A stretch of DNA of 64,000 nt from Viscum album (taxonomy: Eukaryota > Streptophyta > Magnoliopsida > Santalales > Viscaceae). Location of the stretch: NCBI GenBank assembly GCA_963277665.1, contig OY728137.1:1175856670-1175920669 (forward strand), in the 5' to 3' direction. Made by a program: the position numbers and the translations under genes. Of the stretch, positions 1 through 11,466 are shown in pieces. The notes beneath the pieces were generated by a model. The model ran no database searches. It was not told the origin of the DNA and saw only the letters and a list, made by a program, of their open reading frames with translations. Position 1 is the stretch's first letter. Every line of letters starts with the position of its first letter.

Positions 1-1175
1 AAAACATGTCAATATTTTGATAGTTATTACTTCTTAAAAACCCACTTTTTGGTTTTGACAATGGGAGTTAAATTTAAATTAATTACTGAAAATTCAGTGT
101 TTTGAATTTATAAAAATGGAATCCATATTTAGAATCAGAAGTTTCAAATTGTGTAAAAAGGTACCTTTTATTTTTAGACATTATGAATAGTAACTTCTGT
201 AATTATTTTATTTATCATGGTTAAAAGGGTAAATCTGGTAAATAAGGGTAAAAAAGAATATTATAAAAATATTTAACTACCCTAACACATGTAATAATCC
301 TATTTTATTAGATATTTCCAACCATGGTCATCCTTGGGTCAATTTGGGGACCCCATGTATTCACTTGGATGCGAAAATGACATTTTATAAGAATTAATTT
401 AATGTAAAGATAATTATAACCTAAACATATATCTTTTACTAAATATATTTAAATATAGGGTTATATAACTGATTTATATGTATATATATATTCATTAGAA
501 ATATAAAATTTTTTCCTGCATCTTGGTATTTTATTTATGATTTTTATACATTAGATAAATATATTTATTTATGACAGAATTATGATGTAGTGATTACCAC
601 ATTCATGAAAGATTCTAATAAATGAATTTATAAATATTAAAATAAATTTAATTTGAAATTTTTGATGCCATAAATTTTTTTATAGATTACATTGACATAT
701 TAGGGATGAGTTAATGCCTTTGGTTCAAAGGAATCAGGTTGTTATGAATTTTAAAAAAAAGTCAAATATGAATATTGTCCAAAATTGAAATAATCCATAA
801 CTTAAAACATAAAATATTTTATTAAATGATATTAAATTATTAAAAATATAATATTAGAAAAAATGGTTAATATAAGTCCAAATATTTCATAAATAACTTT
901 TTGTGGGTCATTTGATATGATATGATAATTACATTAACCCACAATGTGTAAATAACATGATATCAGAGTAAGATTAAAAAATGTACAATATGGGTTAAAA
1001 AAAAGATAAGGATAAAAAAATATTCAAAACTTGTATAAAAACTATTTAATTAAGGGTATTTAAACCAAAATAATCTTATATTTAAATTAAATAATTTTTG
1101 GACCATTTTTAATCAAAATTGTATTTATAATAAATTAATATTTTGAGAGTTTCCTAAATTCCCCCTCTCCTCTCT

Positions 1176-1184
1176 TATAAAAGG
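1176..1184 (+). promoter_or_regulatory. TATA box of LTR D1
   Basis: TATAAAAGG is followed by a C/T-rich stretch and then an A-rich leader, which is the usual layout of a plant LTR promoter. The D LTRs on the other strand have TATAAATA at the equivalent place (44756-44763 and 49299-49306). Confidence 0.6.
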
Positions 1185-1528
1185 AAACCTCCTCCCTCTC
1201 CTCTTCACTCCTTTTTGAGCATTCAAGATCGGCCAAACCCTGACTATTTATCTTCTAAACTTCCCTAATAACATTCTAGATATTTTTGTCTTCTCAAAAT
1301 ACCAACTCTAGTGCCCTAAGAGGAAATTTAAAGGAGGAAAGTTAAGGAAGAGGTAATATGTTCTACCCATTCTTTCAAATTTCATTCTTCTTCTACTTCC
1401 TCTTAATTAGTTGTTTCAGTGTAAAGTAATAAAATAAGTATCACTAAAATACTGATATGTTATTATAAATATTAAACAAACCAATTTCACCTTCTATTTT
1501 CCCAACGAAATACAAAATCACCGCACAT

Positions 1529-2100
1529 GCGTACGTATAACTTACCGACTCTATGCTGTGGTTTAATCTGTTTTTCACAACCACCTTACTTGGATGAGTA
1601 TAATCGTGTAAATAATAACTATATGTGATTATTGTAACATGATAATAATTATGAGATATTATACACCATCCAATTCAATACCATTCAACAATTATGGGAA
1701 TGATATCGTCGCTCGTGCGTAAGTACGACTTAACGTCTCTAGGACGCGAGGAGATTCATTCTCCATGTTAACAATTAAAGAATGATTATAAAGTATATAT
1801 AATAAATATTCATGAAATATATTAAATAATAATTATACTTTATATATATATTTATTTCATTTACATACTTCTATTCAATTCAATAAGGAAACGAAAACAA
1901 CGTTTAAGTGTATGTACGACTTACCGTCTCCATAAATAGTGTATTCCGTTTCATTTATATATATATATATATTATATTTATATACTAAATATATATGATA
2001 TATAAATAATGTTTTACATTATTTAAGTACGTAAATCAATATATAAGTAATAATATCAAGAATAAAAATTCAAAACACGTACGATAAATAAAATGATTAT
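1529..2100 (+). repeat. Three degenerate ~190-bp tandem units with a CpG-containing core
   Basis: A 27-bp core (GCGTACGTA then ACTTACCG and TCT-like, with variation) occurs at 1529-1555, 1717-1743 and 1908-1934, spaced 188 and 191 bp. Each is preceded by a similar stretch containing CAATT and ACGAAA-like words. A partial fourth core may start near 2075. The remainder of each unit is diverged AT-rich sequence. The cores keep several CpGs in an otherwise CpG-poor region. The other two D LTRs lack this block. No function is evident. Confidence 0.6.
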
Positions 2101-3020
2101 TACACAAAACGTTGCTTTAACATGGAATTGAAAAATAAACGGATAATATAAAGTTGTAAAAGAATAATATATGATATCATCAATATTATTATGGTTCTAT
2201 TACAAGTTAATAATATGTTTAAACCCACAATACATAAGTTTCAGACATATACAGATAAAATCAGACCTAAGGTATGGAATAATTTTGCAATCTCATTTTT
2301 ATCCGAGATTTTTTATATGTTAGTATATACTGGAGATATATTTATCATCCATGTACATGTATTCTAAAAATGTTTTCATAAAATGTTTAATATTATTCTA
2401 TGTATGTTTAAATTATTTTTTACCCATTTTTGAATTTTACTACATGGTATGGAAGGAATATTTCTTTTGTTTACCATACGTGGTACTTTTTGACTGTGCT
2501 AGAAAAATTACGAGGAAAATGTATTTTTTAACTTATATATAATGAATGGATTTTTACAGTTTCATGATGAATTATTTCCACAAATCTTCCTCTACTATAT
2601 TTAAAGTTTATTTTCAACTAAATTATTTTATTTTTAAATTGCACAATATTTTGAGAAAATAATTTTTTTTGAAGAACGAATGATATTTTCCTCTGGAACT
2701 AAGTTCGAATGTTCTATCAAAATTATTTTCCATATAAGATGACGCTCTTAAATAAGATGATGTTTCTATCCCTACTATTACTATGATTTTATTTCATTAA
2801 CGATAGAATGATATTTTATAGGGATTATGTTATGATGAAATGATATTTAAGAAACCCATTTTATTTCTTAGGTTATGATATAATGAATGATTTATGTTTT
2901 GTGGAACATGTAAGAATGAATTTATTATGAGATGGGTGGGACCTATATCTCCCTCCAATGCATTGGGTAAAGATTTATATCTAATTATATAGACATAAAA
3001 TGAATGAAAAATTAACCTAG

Positions 3021-3142
3021 TTCAGTAATGTAGGGCTGTAATGAAAAGTAAATCCGGTTTAGTAATGCAGGGCTGGAATGATAAGTAAATCTGGTTCAGT
3101 AATACATGGTTGGAATGGCAAGTAAACCCAATTTAATAATAG
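3021..3142 (+). repeat. 37-bp tandem repeat (3.3 copies) in LTR D1
   Basis: Units begin at 3021, 3058 and 3095 (TTCAGTAATG or variants), followed by GGGCTGTAATG-like and AAGTAAATCC-like words, with a partial fourth starting at 3132. The period is exactly 37 bp. It lies in the 3' third of the LTR, a region where the unrelated LTRs of element A also carry a tandem array. Confidence 0.75.
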
Positions 3143-3650
3143 ACTATTCCCACTATGATGGTATTGGTATCAATTCCTTACCTACTAGGGAAATCATATT
3201 ATGTTCTTATTAGTTTTCCACAATTACATGTTTTATGCCAATGCTATTCTATCATGGTTAATGTTCCATTGTGATCCATGATTTACGTACTGCCAAGATT
3301 TATTTCATGACTCATGATTTTTATGTTTAAACTTTATGTTCATGTTTTTACATTCAAATGTTTATTTTTTGTTTTATATTCTCCATGTTTAACCTTAATG
3401 ATTATTTGATCTCACCCTTTCTATATTTTCCTTTCCCCAGGATATAAATAAATGTTTTAGGTAGGAAAACAGAAGGGGAAGATCTTTATAGGATATGTTG
3501 AAGATGTTTCACCATGATTAGAAGATTTAGTTCCAAGTTTCCAAAGACACTAAACTAATATGATCTTTGGGAATCTATTTGTGTCCTGTATTGAGTATTC
3601 CATTAATGAAATGTAATTTCCATGTACGTCAAGCATGGGTCTCTACAACC

Positions 3651-4667
3651 ACTCATTGACCAATTCTTGATACATTGCAGTATACAACACAACCAAACCA
3701 TGGATTAGGAAGTATAAACTCTAGAGCTTTAGTCAACCTCCTATTGAGCTTAAGAAATACCTCTTCACATTGATCCAAGAACTGTAAGTTCACTCCCATA
3801 TTTTTCAGTTTAGTCATGGTGGTCGATAATTAGGTGAATTCCTTTAATAAAACATCAATAATATCCCACTAATCCTAGAAATATCATGATCTCAAACATA
3901 TTATAGGGATGTGTCTAAGACATCACTTCCACTACATTCTTTGGGTGTATATATATATATATATCTCATACACCACATGCCTTAAAAACATAAACTCTTA
4001 AATTCAAATGTTATACTTCAAAAACTTAGCATAAAACTATTTTTAACAATGAGTACTCAAGACTATATAAATATGTATGGCATGATATTCTAGTATCAAT
4101 GAGTAGATGAGGATTCCATCAACAAAAATCATGATAAATGGGTCCACGCAAGGCTATAAAATCTTGTTCACGAGATCAAAAAAAATTGTAAATGCATTCA
4201 TCAGTCTGAACGACATCACTATGTACTCATACAACCCATACCTACTCTAAAATGATTTCTTTTGTATTTAATCATCTTTAACCCACAACTAGTCGTTACC
4301 TGATTTGAGATCAATATTAAAGAATCATTAGGATCCCCATAACTGATTGAAAAGGTCTTCAAACCAGGGAATGGGATATTGATTTTTCACTATCACCTTG
4401 TTCAGCTTCTGATAATCAAAATTGAGTTGAAGACTACCATATATAGTCTTAGAGAATAACATAGGCGCACCACATAGTGTAGTACTAGTCATGATAAATA
4501 CCTTCCCCTCTAAGTATTCAAGCTTCACCTTGAGATCATTCAACTTGGATAGGACTATACGATATGGGGTATCTAAATGGGATGCACACCTAACATGGCC
4601 TCTATCTCAAAGTCAACTCCAATATTAGGAGGAAGTCCTGTGAAGTCATCTAGAAAGACATCCTAAT
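3651..4667 (-). pseudogene. Element C pol remnant: RT to start of RNase H
   Basis: This is a minus-strand Ty3/gypsy polymerase fragment with many stops. Read from 4667 leftwards it shows the protease-RT linker (VFLDDFTGLPP-like), an RT start (4328-4543: LKVKLEYLEGK, GAPMLF, a YQKLNKV block and a YPIP block), then the catalytic box FVDG at 4115-4126 in place of FxDD. A SFLGLVGYY-like RT-RNase H linker follows, then the RNase H start (VYCNVS for VYCDAS). The fragment stops at LTR D1 on the left and at LTR1 of the B array on the right. Its upstream half resumes at 40455, so C is one element split by the B array. The first RT Asp survives but the second is Gly; the element is dead. Confidence 0.8.
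4663..4667. repeat. Left target-site duplication of the B array (CTAAT)
   Basis: CTAAT lies immediately before LTR1. CTGAT lies immediately after LTR4 (40455-40459), matching at 4 of 5 positions. Removing one copy rejoins the element C linker in frame, which supports a single insertion event for the whole array. Confidence 0.7.
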
Positions 4668-6819
4668 TATAAAAACCCAAATTTTATTAGTAATATTTTA
4701 ATAAATGTGTGTTATATTGTATATTATTATACACATACAACACATATAAGAACCAATAACTCATTATTTAATTAATTAATATTGTTACATTATTCAGCTA
4801 CTAAACCAATGAAAATTTCAAACATTACAATAAAAAAAAGAAAAAAAAATATGTACAAGAAAATTTAGATCCTTTCAATCTTGTAGAATCATCTCCCACA
4901 CAAACAACACTAAGTAAATGAAATAGAATATTAGTAAACCAATCAACATATTTGAAATGGAAAATATAGAACATTTGAGTAATTGAAGTGAATTTTGGGT
5001 GAATGAATGAATTGATATTTATAGGAATTAATTTGACCATTTGAATAGTAATCTGACACTTGTGAAAAGTAAAATGACAATAAGGAATATTAACATGAGT
5101 GTTGAAATAGTAACCTGACTGTTAGAATAGTAACCTGACATTTGGACCGGTAATTTGGCCTCAAAATAATAAAATGTAACATACATAATAATTAACATGA
5201 GTAATTTAAGATGATATAAATATTATTATTCTATAAAATAAGTATAATTATTAAAAACTTTAATAAATTATAATCACTTTTTAATAAATTGTATTTTAAT
5301 GTATTTTATAAAAATAATATTTTTTATATTAAATATTAAAATTACCTATGCTAGATTTTTTTTATAAAATTAACTTCATTTTTAGAATCATCAGGTCGAG
5401 GTGATTTTTGGTAATTTTATGAAATACTTCAATTTTTATATGAATAGTAAAAAAATACTATTTTTTAAATACTGCATGTTTTAGGACATCATGATGATGC
5501 AATAATGACTTAATAAATACTAAATTTATTAGTTTCAACCAAAATAATTTTAATAAGATAAATGGGTCATTTAAAAATAATAAATTTAATTTCCAAACCT
5601 AAAAATAATTTTCCAAAGTCTAAAGTCAAAAGTTTTACCTTAAAATAATATTTTTTCATTTATTCCACTTTTTTTAATGAAATAGCGAATTTGTATTATA
5701 AAGGGGTTTAAAGTCCTAAATCCATTTTATTTTATTTATATATGATCTATAATTTCAAAAAAATCACTATTATAAGGTTTACCTTGGATATAGTATTTTT
5801 TTTCAATATTTTATCTTTATAATACCCCTCTCTGCAAGTATAAATAACCCCTCTCACTCCCCTTAGAAAACCACTCCTCCCACTCTTAACAAATCCCAAT
5901 ATCTACCCAAATACCTTGAGTCATGCCCCTTATAATACTTAGGGATGTTATGGAGCAAACCAACTCCCACCATCAAGGGATTTTTGTGCCATACAAGAGA
6001 AGAAACATTGAAGAAAGGGATGTCAAAAATCAATGAAATAGTGTGGGATTTAAGGTAAGGGGATTCTCAATTATTTCAAATTTATTTTGTTATGGATATT
6101 AATCTAATATAAAAAATATACCATTTCAATAGTATTTTTCTTTTATTCTAGGGATATTCATGTTTACACCCCTCTAAAATGTTTTCTAATCCATTTATAA
6201 TTCCTTTTCAAAAGGACTCCAATTTACAAAACATATCTTGAATACTCTTGAGTTTTTCTCCTTTTAAAGTAGAAAATGATCTTTTATGCCAAATTATGGT
6301 ATCCCTTATTTATTTTTTAATCCTAAAGTTTTTTTCATGAAGCATGATATGTGAATATTTTACAAAACTAATTCATTTCCATGGGATATTTCATGACTAT
6401 GATTTTTATCCTTCCATGTTTCATTATTATTAATTTTCCACATTGTATATATTTATCAAATTTTTCCCTCGTGCTTATGATGATGAACATATTCTTATGA
6501 TATGATGATGCATACTATTCTCACCCATGTACCATTATTTCATGTATATTATTCCTTACCTGTTTATTTCCCCTTACTGGGATATTATCACCCCCATTTT
6601 TATGTATATTTTCAGGTGAATAAATTTAATAAGGATAATGTGAGAGATTTTAAGTGGATAAAGAAGAAGTTTTTTATAATTTTTAATTTCTATTATGCAT
6701 AAGTGATGTACGAGCCTAATTTTAAAAAGATACTAAAACTTTGGACCCTGATTTATAGTAATGTTATTTTTATCTTAAAAATAATATATTAGTAATATAA
6801 GAAAAAATGGGTCTCTATT
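4668..6819 (+). repeat. B array LTR1
   Basis: It starts TATAAAAACCC (degraded from TGTAAGGACC, as in LTR3) and ends GTCTCTATT (degraded from GGTCACTACA). The TATA box is at 5839-5846. A conserved GTAAGG is at 6055-6060 and a TTTTCAG acceptor-like site near 6615. It is about 240-290 bp shorter than the other three LTRs, mostly because a block after about 6418 is missing. That block in LTR2-4 holds an internal tandem duplication of about 62 bp. Only small chance reading frames are present. Confidence 0.85.
5839..5846 (+). promoter_or_regulatory. TATA box, B LTR1
   Basis: TATAAATA is conserved in all four B LTRs (24792-24799, 31976-31983, 39203-39210) and followed by a C/T-rich ACCCCTCTC-like stretch. 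Confidence 0.6.
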
Positions 6820-6821
6820 TT

Positions 6822-6830
6822 TCATATCAG
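6822..6830 (+). other. Primer-binding site of B unit 1 (degraded)
   Basis: TCATATCAG stands where units 2 and 3 have TGGTGTGAG and TGGTATCAG, two bases after the LTR end. The ancestral TGGTATCAG matches the 3' end of initiator tRNA-Met, the usual primer of plant Ty3/gypsy elements. Confidence 0.65.
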
Positions 6831-7050
6831 ATCTATAGTATAGATAATTTGGGATTTAGGATTAGAAAACATTAGTGAAAACCATATATATAAGTCTATG
6901 TATATGTAAAAATACCAAAAGGATAATTTAGAAAATTAAAGTCATAGGGATACCATAAGATATTAATTTAGAATTATATTATGCATAAGAATAAATTATT
7001 TATTTATTATTTGTTAAATTATTTTTGTTTAAACCTTTTCATTTTAGAAA

Positions 7051-9397
7051 ATGGTGGGGACTAGGAGAAATCGGTTAACAACCCATTGTGAGGCATAATG
7101 CAATGATTATTCAAACAACATCCCCAATGTCTTGGAGGTGAGGTTCAAAACTTTATTGTGATTATTAAATAACTATCTTAGGCTATAAAAATAATCTAAA
7201 CCACATGTAACATCTACCTTTTCCCAAGAAAAAAACTATCTATCGAGTCCTTTATGCATAAATTACCACTAACATTTAGTGAATATTCTAATATACTTGT
7301 CACATAATAGTGGGTTAACTTAATAGAGAATATCTTTTCAGTGATCTGATATTATGATAAGGATAATGTGACTCTATATATTTATTGATTAGATGGAGAG
7401 GCCCATCATGGTGGATGTTAGTAAAAAATATGAAGATGATGGGTGAAATGAAAGAAATGAAATGGAAGACTTTAAGAAGTTATTCATTAACTAGTATTTC
7501 CATGAAATATTCAAAAAAATATGAGAGAGATTTCCTTGACCATAAGAAAAATGAGGAGAATATTTCAAGGCTTAAGAGGTAATATTCACAAGGCTTGAAA
7601 ATATAACTAAGTTTTTTTACCAATACTGATCGCGAAATAAATAGTTTATTTTGCGGTTTAAAACAACACCTTTGGAAGTATCTTGATATTTGAGACTTTG
7701 GGAGTTACAAAGAAGTGGTTCAATGTGATCTCAAAGTAGAGATTGATTTTTGAGAATGTTCCCATGGTTAAGAGACAAGAAACTAAAGATATATTTTCAT
7801 GCCAGTGGATCAAATGAAAAAGGAGGAAAGAAGATCCAACCACCCGAATGTCAAAAAATGCGAGAATAAGAATCATGGAAGTTTCCTCAAAGGGATATGG
7901 AGATGTTTCATGTGTGGGAGAGAAGGCCAACAAGATCATGAATATCAACTAGACATGAAAAATCTATCCAATGTGGTAGTGGAAAGGAAGGCACCACCCA
8001 TGGTTAAATGCATTACTATAGAGAGCAAGGGAACTATGCAAGCTAGTGAAATAAACCATGGGTCATTGAGGGTAATTAGCATTAATAAAAAATAAATAAA
8101 ATTATCAAGGTAAATCCTCTACTATCACCAAAACTAAGGTCAAACATGATAATGAAGTCTTTCATGGTACACATCCAATTCACTCAAAAATACAAAGGTT
8201 TAATTTGATTATATTTCTATGTATTTATTTATATCCCACAAGTTTTATACAATTTTTTGAATCACCAATATGATACCTGATGTAGAGATATCCATAAAAA
8301 CACATAGTGATGTGATCAATGAAACCCAAGTGTTGTAATCTTTCCCCATTCGCATCTTTGGGAGATTCTTCCAAGGAATCTCATTGTCCTTCACTTGGTG
8401 AAATTTTATTCCATACGAGTCATGGATTAACTCTCATTATATTGATCCGACATAAATTATTGGGAAAAGGAATATCTTTATATATTCTGAATGACCCCCA
8501 TTACCTTGAAAAAATATTAGGAAGATCATGTATATTCTTTAGAAAATACCTCAATGGTGTGGGTGTTGATTCTCTAAGAGAAGAAAACCTTTTCCAAATG
8601 TTTGAGTTAAAGGAAGGTATCAAACTTGAGGAAATTACCATTATAAGGGAATATATGGATGCATTTTCTAAAACGTTACTCAGAATTCCCCAAATCATGA
8701 GGATGAGTTCTCAATATATCTTATACCTGAATCCACTTCTATCTCCAAATGCACCTATAGGATGACATCAATCAATCTAGAGGATTTAAGGAAGTATCTA
8801 CAAGAGAATTTTGAAAAATGTTTATGTTACCTAGTGAATCTCCATGTGTTCTCCATATCTTTTTGTCACAAAAAAGATGGATCAATGAGGTTGTATATCA
8901 ATTAGCGAGAGATCAACATGATCAACTTAAAGAAAAATTACCCTTTAAAAGGATTAATTTCTTGTTTGATAAACTTCATGGATATCATAATTCTGAAAGA
9001 AGGATATTCATGGTAGACATCATCAGCTAATGGGGATGAAGTATGATATTCTGAAGACATATTTTCATATAAGATATTAGCACTATGAGTTCACAGTGAT
9101 TCCCTATGGACTTACAAATTCCCTAAAATCTTTATGGATTTGATGAATATAGATTTTATAGACTACTAGAATTATTTTGGGTAGTATTTATCAACAATAT
9201 TCTAATTTACTCAAGATCAAGTAGCATAATGAAGAGAACTAAGAATTGTATTGGTATCATTAAGGAAGGATAAAATGCACACTAATTTCAGAAATTGTGA
9301 ATTTGGGTTAAATTAAGTCATATTTTTGGGGAATGGGATCACAAGTTAGTGAATTTCTATATACCATTCAAATACAAAGGAAATTAAAGAATGTCCT
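7051..9397 (+). pseudogene. B unit 1, first part: gag, protease, RT (interrupted by element A)
   Basis: The gag start ATGGTGGGGAC at 7051 is shared with units 2 and 3 and sits 4 bp after a TTTTAG acceptor-like site. A capsid-like stretch (7385-7582) and a zinc knuckle at 7904-7945 (CFMCGREGQ, with the later His/Cys damaged) follow. The protease active-site region near 8190-8215 is unreadable. The 8319-8765 frame covers the PR-RT linker (EYMDAFSK). RT continues to 9397 with FINN at 9187-9198 replacing FIDD, so both catalytic Asp codons are now Asn. The sequence breaks at 9397 where element A is inserted and resumes at 21466. Stops and frameshifts make it non-functional. Confidence 0.8.
9393..9397. 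repeat. Target-site duplication of element A (GTCCT, left)
   Basis: GTCCT at 9393-9397 and again at 21461-21465 directly flanks element A, identical at 5 of 5. Removing A and one copy restores the alignment with B units 2 and 3. Confidence 0.93.
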
Positions 9398-9977
9398 TGT
9401 CACGACCCGCCCTCGGGGCCCGTGCCGTGACTACCCCAAGCCCGCCTTCCATAGGCCAGGGGCTGGCGACTAGCACCAAGGCGTAAATCCCAACAAAAAG
9501 GGAAGGCATTGCCTTTGAAAGGTAAACAAGCACCACAGAGTAAGAAAGTGAAAAGTAAACACTAAGTAAAAACTGTACAGCTGTGCTGAAAGTAAAAGGG
9601 GCCAGAATACAAGCCCAACAGTAAAGTACAACTGAAAGGAAAAACATCAACTGAAAGGGAAACTGTAGCGTCGAGCCATCCTCTGGAAATCCCACCTGAA
9701 GGGTGGGTACAGATAGCCTCCACTGCTCTCGGGTCCACCTGACCGCTCTGAGTACGTCCGCCCAATGGTCCACCTCCAGGTACCATCCTGCTCCGCACGC
9801 CTCCACCACGATCAGCGCTGTCCGTCGTCTGCAACCAACACAACGTAGTGCGGGCAAAAGCCCGTACAGGGTGAGTATAAGCTACTCAGTAGGGACCCCG
9901 AGACCCCTAAGGTCTCCCGAAATCCACAAAGGATAATCCACAAAGGAAAGATACAATCACGAAGTAACATCTGACAC

Positions 9978-10011
9978 GACTTAGGTATATGCCCATACAT
10001 ATACCTAAGTC
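9978..10011. repeat. Perfect 14-bp inverted repeat, 6-bp loop (left LTR)
   Basis: GACTTAGGTATATG at 9978-9991 is followed by CCCATA and the exact reverse complement at 9998-10011. The same structure is perfect in the other LTR (18462-18495). It could form a stem-loop in the U5 part of the transcript; function unknown. Confidence 0.85.
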
Positions 10012-10083
10012 ATCAATTCCGTTCGGCTCCAACGTCCAGAGCCCAAGCACAACCCAGTCCACACATGAAAGCAAACGTATACC

Positions 10084-10320
10084 CACACAGGATAACTCAA
10101 CACAATCCACAAAGCAGTGTAAACAGTAAATAGACACAGGATAGCTCAACACAATCCACAAAGGAGAGTAAACAGTAAATCCACACAGGATAGCTCAACA
10201 CAATCCACAAAGGAGAGTAAACAGAAATCCACACAGGATAGCTCAACACAATCCACAAAGGAGAGTAAACAGTAAATCACACTGGATAGCTCAACACAAT
10301 CCACAAAGAAGAGTAACACA
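10084..10320. repeat. 49-bp tandem repeat, 5 copies (left LTR)
   Basis: Units start at 10084, 10133, 10182, 10230 and 10278 with CACACAGGATAGCTCAACAC and continue AATCCACAAAGG. The period is 49 (48 where single bases are lost). Shorter CCACACAGGA fragments continue into the flanking LTR. Confidence 0.9.
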
Positions 10321-11442
10321 AGATTCAGCTCACACAGGTATACTTCTTCGGATGACGATAAAGATGATCACTGATCCATCTAAGTCGTCGGACCCACGAA
10401 GGATCGATAGGTAACTAACCCCCGCAATGACCCACACAGGATTAGGCCCACACAGGACCTGTAGGCACTGGCTCACACAGAACCGCTGAGCGCGGACCCA
10501 CACAGGATCAGACCCACATAGGATCGGGCCCACATAGGACCTGCAGCACTGATCCACAGAGGATCGCTGAGTGCAGTAGTCGTCGCAGTCCACTGAGGAT
10601 CTCTGCACAGTCGTCGCTGCAGTCCACTGAGGATCTCTGCACGGTCGTCGTCGGAGTCCACGGAGGATCTCTGCACAGTCGTCGCTGTCGAAGTAGCAGT
10701 CACAGCCAAACTAGGGTTCCCGCACATAGAAAACTCGTTCGGAGGGTCCGCTCCACGAGCGAGAGGCTGATACATCAACTGACACAAAGTCCGAAGTTTA
10801 TGTATCCAAAGTTCCGTATCGTCAACAGGAACTCAACGTCGCAGACGACGCGTCAATCGGACGACCGGTCTGAGAGTTATTGGCATTTTCGTCCCAGGGG
10901 CCCGGTTGGTTTTAAGGCAAAACCAACCCGACCGCACTCCACCTGCGTCAAACCTCGGGCGGATTATGACAAAAGATCCATCTCACTTAGAGGAAAACAA
11001 CAAAGCTGGCGACACGTCAATCGGACGTCCGTAGCTCAAGTTATGAGCGTTTCCGCTCTGAGGGCCCGGTTGGTTTCGTGTATGAACCAACTGGCCGAAC
11101 TCAAAGTATCCGAAACCTTGAGTAAGATATACTGAAACGACCGTCTCGATCAAAGGATCACGTTGCCGCTGACGGCGAGTCGTTTGGATTACCGTAGCTC
11201 ATGTTACGGGCATTTGAACGAAGACCGTCCGAAGATGGGGGGTACGGGCCCGGGCCGACCCGGGCCGACCCCCCCGGGAGTCGGCCGAACCGGGTCAACC
11301 CGAACCGGGTTGACCCGACCCGGTCCGACCCGGTCCGGTCCGGCCAGGGCACGGCCCGGCCGGTCGGACCGTTCTAGCCTGGTTCGGCCGAGCGTCCGAA
11401 CGGCCGAGGCACGCAGGGCACCGCCCCCGCGGCCTGGTGGTG

Positions 11443-11466
11443 CCCCCCCCCCCCCCCCCCCCCCCC
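11443..11466. repeat. Homopolymer C24 (G24 on the element strand), left LTR
   Basis: A run of 24 C lies at the same site as a run of 23 in the right LTR (19838-19860). It is followed by a CGCGT-type boundary. On the element's coding strand it is a G run, a potential G-quadruplex former. Confidence 0.9.

Larger units (their letters stand above)
1..3650 (+). repeat. LTR of family D, copy D1 (5' end outside window)
   Basis: This is a non-coding, AT-rich long terminal repeat on the plus strand. It is homologous, reverse-complemented, to the two D LTRs at 42615-46006 and 47161-51051; for example the U3 stretch around 60-270 matches the complement of roughly 45660-45960. It contains a TATA box at 1176, a pyrimidine-rich leader after it, and a CCCCAG acceptor-like site at 3435-3440. 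It ends GTCTCTACA at 3650. What follows is not a primer-binding site but minus-strand RNase H remnant of another element, so D1 is either a solo LTR or the 3' LTR of an element lying to the left. It carries two tandem-repeat blocks absent from the other D copies. The short reading frame at 2351-2542 inside it resembles nothing known. Confidence 0.7.

Noticed and set aside
2351..2542. Hydrophobic 63-residue frame that looks membrane-like
   Set aside because: AT-rich sequence encodes Phe/Leu/Ile/Tyr by default, and it lies in the LTR D1 leader with no other support.
4825..5040. 71-residue minus-strand frame in B LTR1
   Set aside because: Not preserved in LTR2-4; non-coding LTR.
10084..10320. 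Regular 49-bp units considered as a CRISPR-like array
   Set aside because: There are no unique spacers between conserved repeats; the whole unit repeats, inside a plant LTR.
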